A program made the translations under genes and the position numbers. A stretch of 64,000 nucleotides of DNA from Streptomyces liliiviolaceus (lineage in GTDB: Bacteria > Actinomycetota > Actinomycetes > Streptomycetales > Streptomycetaceae), in NCBI RefSeq assembly GCF_018070025.1, contig NZ_JAGPYQ010000002.1, positions 1,302,001 to 1,366,000 on the forward strand, written 5' to 3'. The first letter of the stretch is position 1; the number at the start of each line of letters is the position of its first letter. Under the pieces are notes generated by a model. That model saw nothing but the letters and a program-made list of their open reading frames with translations, was not told where the DNA came from and made no database searches. Positions 62,801 to 64,000 of the stretch are shown piece by piece.

Positions 62801-63543
62801 CAGACCTTCTCGACCCCGGCCAGGGAGCCCGCCGCACGGGCGGCGGAGGCGGAGCCGGACTTGCCGCGGACTCCCTTCCACCAGGTGCCGTCGTCGGACA
62901 GGGCCAGGGCGCGGCCGTCGACGCTGGGCAACGCCCTGCCGCGGGTCGCTCCGGCGACCTTCGGAGTCCGGGCGACCGCGTCCTCGTCGTCGTAGGTGGC
63001 GATCACCGGGACCTCGCCGGTCCGGCCCGCCGTGCCGAGTTTCGCCAACTCGACGACGTCGAACAGGGACCAGTCGAGAACGTCGTCGCCGACGAGGGCG
63101 AGAGCGTCGTTCGGTACGACGTGGACGGCGCCGCCGTGGGCGATGGTGTGGAACACGACGGTGGAGCCGTCGGAGCGCGGTGCGGGCTCGATGTCCCGGA
63201 CGACCGGTGCGCCGTCGGCGTCGAGACCGATGTCCAGCTTGTCCCCGGTGATCAGTGTGACCGGGACGCTCGCGCCCGAGCCGGAGACGACGTCGGCCAG
63301 TCGGCCGTCGTCGGTCAGTCGGCTTCCCTCGGTCAACCGGCCGCCTTCGGCCGCGGTGGCGTCCGGCATGGTGGCGTCCGGCATGGTGGCATCGGTCGTC
63401 CGACCGGCGCCCGCCTGCTGCGTCGGGAGGGTGGGCTCGGTGGCGTGTGCGGCCGTCGTCGGCACCACCATGCCGAGAATGGTCAGACCAACAGTAAGGG
63501 CACTTATTCGGCGTCTGAGACGCCTCGTTCCTCTTCGCCTCAT
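59818..63543 (-). CDS. large secreted subtilase (peptidase family S8) with PA domain
   Basis: 1241 residues from the ATG at 63543. A signal peptide (to about residue 35) is followed by a propeptide-like region (90-250) and the S8 domain with D285 in AVLDTGID, H318 in DGHGHGTHVAS, N413 and S494 in SGTSMATPHV. Beta-sandwich modules follow, then a protease-associated (PA) domain with Cys pairs (DICDSTCNF). Residues 49-84 are short repeats (MPDAT; GRLT). It ends RTQHLNAADLGGQ. An exported protease, probably processed after secretion. The stop overlaps the lipoprotein start region. Confidence 0.93.
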   Translation of the reverse strand: MRRRGTRRLRRRISALTVGLTILGMVVPTTAAHATEPTLPTQQAGAGRTTDATMPDATMPDATAAEGGRLTEGSRLTDDGRLADVVSGSGASVPVTLITGDKLDIGLDADGAPVVRDIEPAPRSDGSTVVFHTIAHGGAVHVVPNDALALVGDDVLDWSLFDVVELAKLGTAGRTGEVPVIATYDDEDAVARTPKVAGATRGRALPSVDGRALALSDDGTWWKGVRGKSGSASAARAAGSLAGVEKVWLNGLAEVTLDVSVPQIGADVAWSRGYRGAGVDVAVLDTGIDATHPDLAGRVVEQVDFTGNAQGARDGHGHGTHVASTVLGDGAASGGRYKGVAPQARLRVGKVCTDAGSCPDDAVIAGMEWAARSGAKVVNMSLGGSATDGTDPLSASLDRLSRETGTLFVVAAGNEGPGAKTVGAPGAADEALTVAAVDKKDKMASFSSRGPRVGDYAPKPDLAAPGVGIVAARAAGTAMGTVVDARYTAASGTSMATPHVTGAAALVAQQHPDLTGGQIKALLMSSAKDLGHAASAQGVGRVDLAAATLPQVIATRSTAFGRTAYPHSAVTREITYTNLTDEATTLDLTASLSSGDAVAPDGMVSLGADRVPLPAGGSASVSVTIDGRVLGADGTFGRWDGLLTARDTSGTVRATSLLHTFLEAEQVPLTLKIVPPADAVGVRYGSAVVMPVDDKVLLHDGPLTKTGSQTITVPVSRRGTYTAAVPVTWRDADGEPQSAAPVLPEVTVDEATTVTLDLRELTPVEVRVPESTEAYATRSSTERTSATGEWRMTTELAVAYGAQDPHWWALPTGKPRTGTLTHSLYSVRTTPVVTLRAVGGGEPFTLPARYQTPDASLLGAQIWLDGPGIGLHDVAIPVPRLRTQGRVPVVYAGTGSAAELADADVRGKLVLLTPTDICDSTCNFPRLRDERVAAAAESGAVGVLVTTANLTSLGTDDVLWECSGGQETCPPIAPYAALPVVSVGHAQAQRLIERIKAGGPGVELVLGGSDTPKVYAARFTTDGRVPSDLRHRLDAGDLNRVVHSFHADRPGVLTQLTWQQQTPSAPTGTTARLPLVATQQRLTVYVARQDDAIDRFSAFWGDHTDGLALEHSRGETHDTVLGRKDDIDWNAGPAVPGAVPQVRTKSGFTLATGPCSGCRQGDTFYPTFYLTGSGGGRQALVGILNDDLLSESLFGITSCGPAAPPGFPTIDSLCDFTLSDGSGREIERRTQHLNAADLGGQ

Positions 63544-63898
63544 TGTCGCTATCGATCTCTCTGTGAGATGCACGAACAGGTGTTTCCGGGCGATGGGGGC
63601 GTCCGGGAGCTCCAACCGGCCGCGGATCCGGCCGACTTGTGGGGCGGATCCGGCCGTCTTGCTGGAGTGACACATCAGTCGGGGGACACAAGTCCCGCGC
63701 CACACGCGTCGGTTCGGGGTGTCAGGGAATCCGTGCCGATATCCGCCCCGGTGCGGGCGGGGCGACCGTGTGACATGACCGTGGCATGACCATGATTGTG
63801 GAACGGGCTCCGTCCCCCGCTCGATCGCTCAGATGCGGGAATTAATACCGGCGCCCTCCGGCCCGCATTTGTTTCGTGCCGACCGCGGGCCGCCGAAT
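63544..63898. other. 355-bp leader and intergenic region
   Basis: Contains the promoter region of the subtilase and the 3' flank of a LuxR-type gene. No convincing open frame. The segment near 63841 (GGGAATTAATACCGG) is AT-rich and may be promoter DNA. Confidence 0.45.
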
Positions 63899-64000
63899 TT
63901 ACTCGTCGCCCGCCGCCGGCTGCGTCTGTTCGTCCACGAGCCCCAGCTCCACGAGCCGGATCGCGAGCGAGGTCCGTGACGTCACCCGCAGTTTGCGCAT
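63899..64000 (-). CDS. LuxR-type response regulator, C-terminal end (5' end outside window)
   Basis: 33 codons to a TAA stop. MRKLRVTSRTSLAIRLVELG matches the recognition helix end of a LuxR/NarL helix-turn-helix (typically H-x-R-xx-L-x-V-xx-R-T-x-L-A). The rest of the protein lies beyond 64000. Probably the response regulator of a two-component pair. Confidence 0.7.
   Translation of the reverse strand: MRKLRVTSRTSLAIRLVELGLVDEQTQPAAGDE

Overview
The window is high-GC actinobacterial DNA, most likely from a Streptomyces chromosome (inference). The signs are strong G/C bias at third codon positions, frequent GTG starts, 4-base start/stop overlaps, lipoprotein signals ending in L-[ST]-[AG]-C, a very large secreted subtilase, and dense TetR/GntR/AraC/LacI regulators beside small oxidoreductases. 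It has no rRNA, tRNA, CRISPR array, transposase, phage module or large biosynthetic cluster that I can see. It reads as metabolic and accessory chromosome.

Layout. 1-1465: the end of a sulfonate/nitrate-type ABC importer (binding protein and permease). 1593-4337: a hydrolase divergent from a WYL regulator, then a secreted metalloprotease. 4791-11683 (minus): a seven-gene ribose-type operon, rbsK-rbsC-rbsB-rbsA-rbsD, a DeoC-like aldolase and a GntR regulator, with a promoter carrying three TATGGACA-type boxes. 12269-18121: two TetR-controlled reductase cassettes, each with visible paired operators, plus small DUF1905 and RibD-C genes. 18164-29392 (minus): an eleven-gene catabolic operon for an amino-acid-like compound. 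It holds an amino-acid ABC importer, an FCD-type GntR regulator, an aminotransferase, an enolase-superfamily enzyme, an M20 deacylase, a carbon-nitrogen hydrolase, an M24 protein resembling ectoine hydrolase, RidA and a short homoserine dehydrogenase. 29684-35009: hydrolases, TetR, a DUF4232 lipoprotein and a divergent AraC/SDR pair. 35052-44854: an oligosaccharide operon (Gfo/Idh oxidoreductase, DUF6807, cupin, sugar ABC importer, YesL-like protein, GH2 glycosidase) divergent from its LacI regulator. 44871-48598: aldo/keto reductase, methyltransferase, htpG. 49166-51496: an MFS exporter divergent from a TetR gene, separated by four operator copies at exact 18-bp spacing. 52128-59043: small families, two paralogous SnoaL-like proteins sharing a TetR operator motif, an SDR/AraC pair and a necrosis-inducing (NPP1/NLP) lipoprotein. 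59141-63543: a subtilase gene translationally coupled to a lipoprotein that looks like the detached C-terminal domain of the same family. 63899-64000: the end of a LuxR-type response regulator.

Most interesting: the 11-kb operon at 18164-29392. Its gene set could be read as ring opening, deacylation, transamination and reduction of an ectoine-like substrate toward homoserine, a combination I do not recognise as a described pathway. Also notable are the TetR/SnoaL mini-regulon, the 18-bp operator array, the split subtilase, the NLP with an altered heptapeptide, and many short tandem repeats and small duplications placed at gene ends and junctions.
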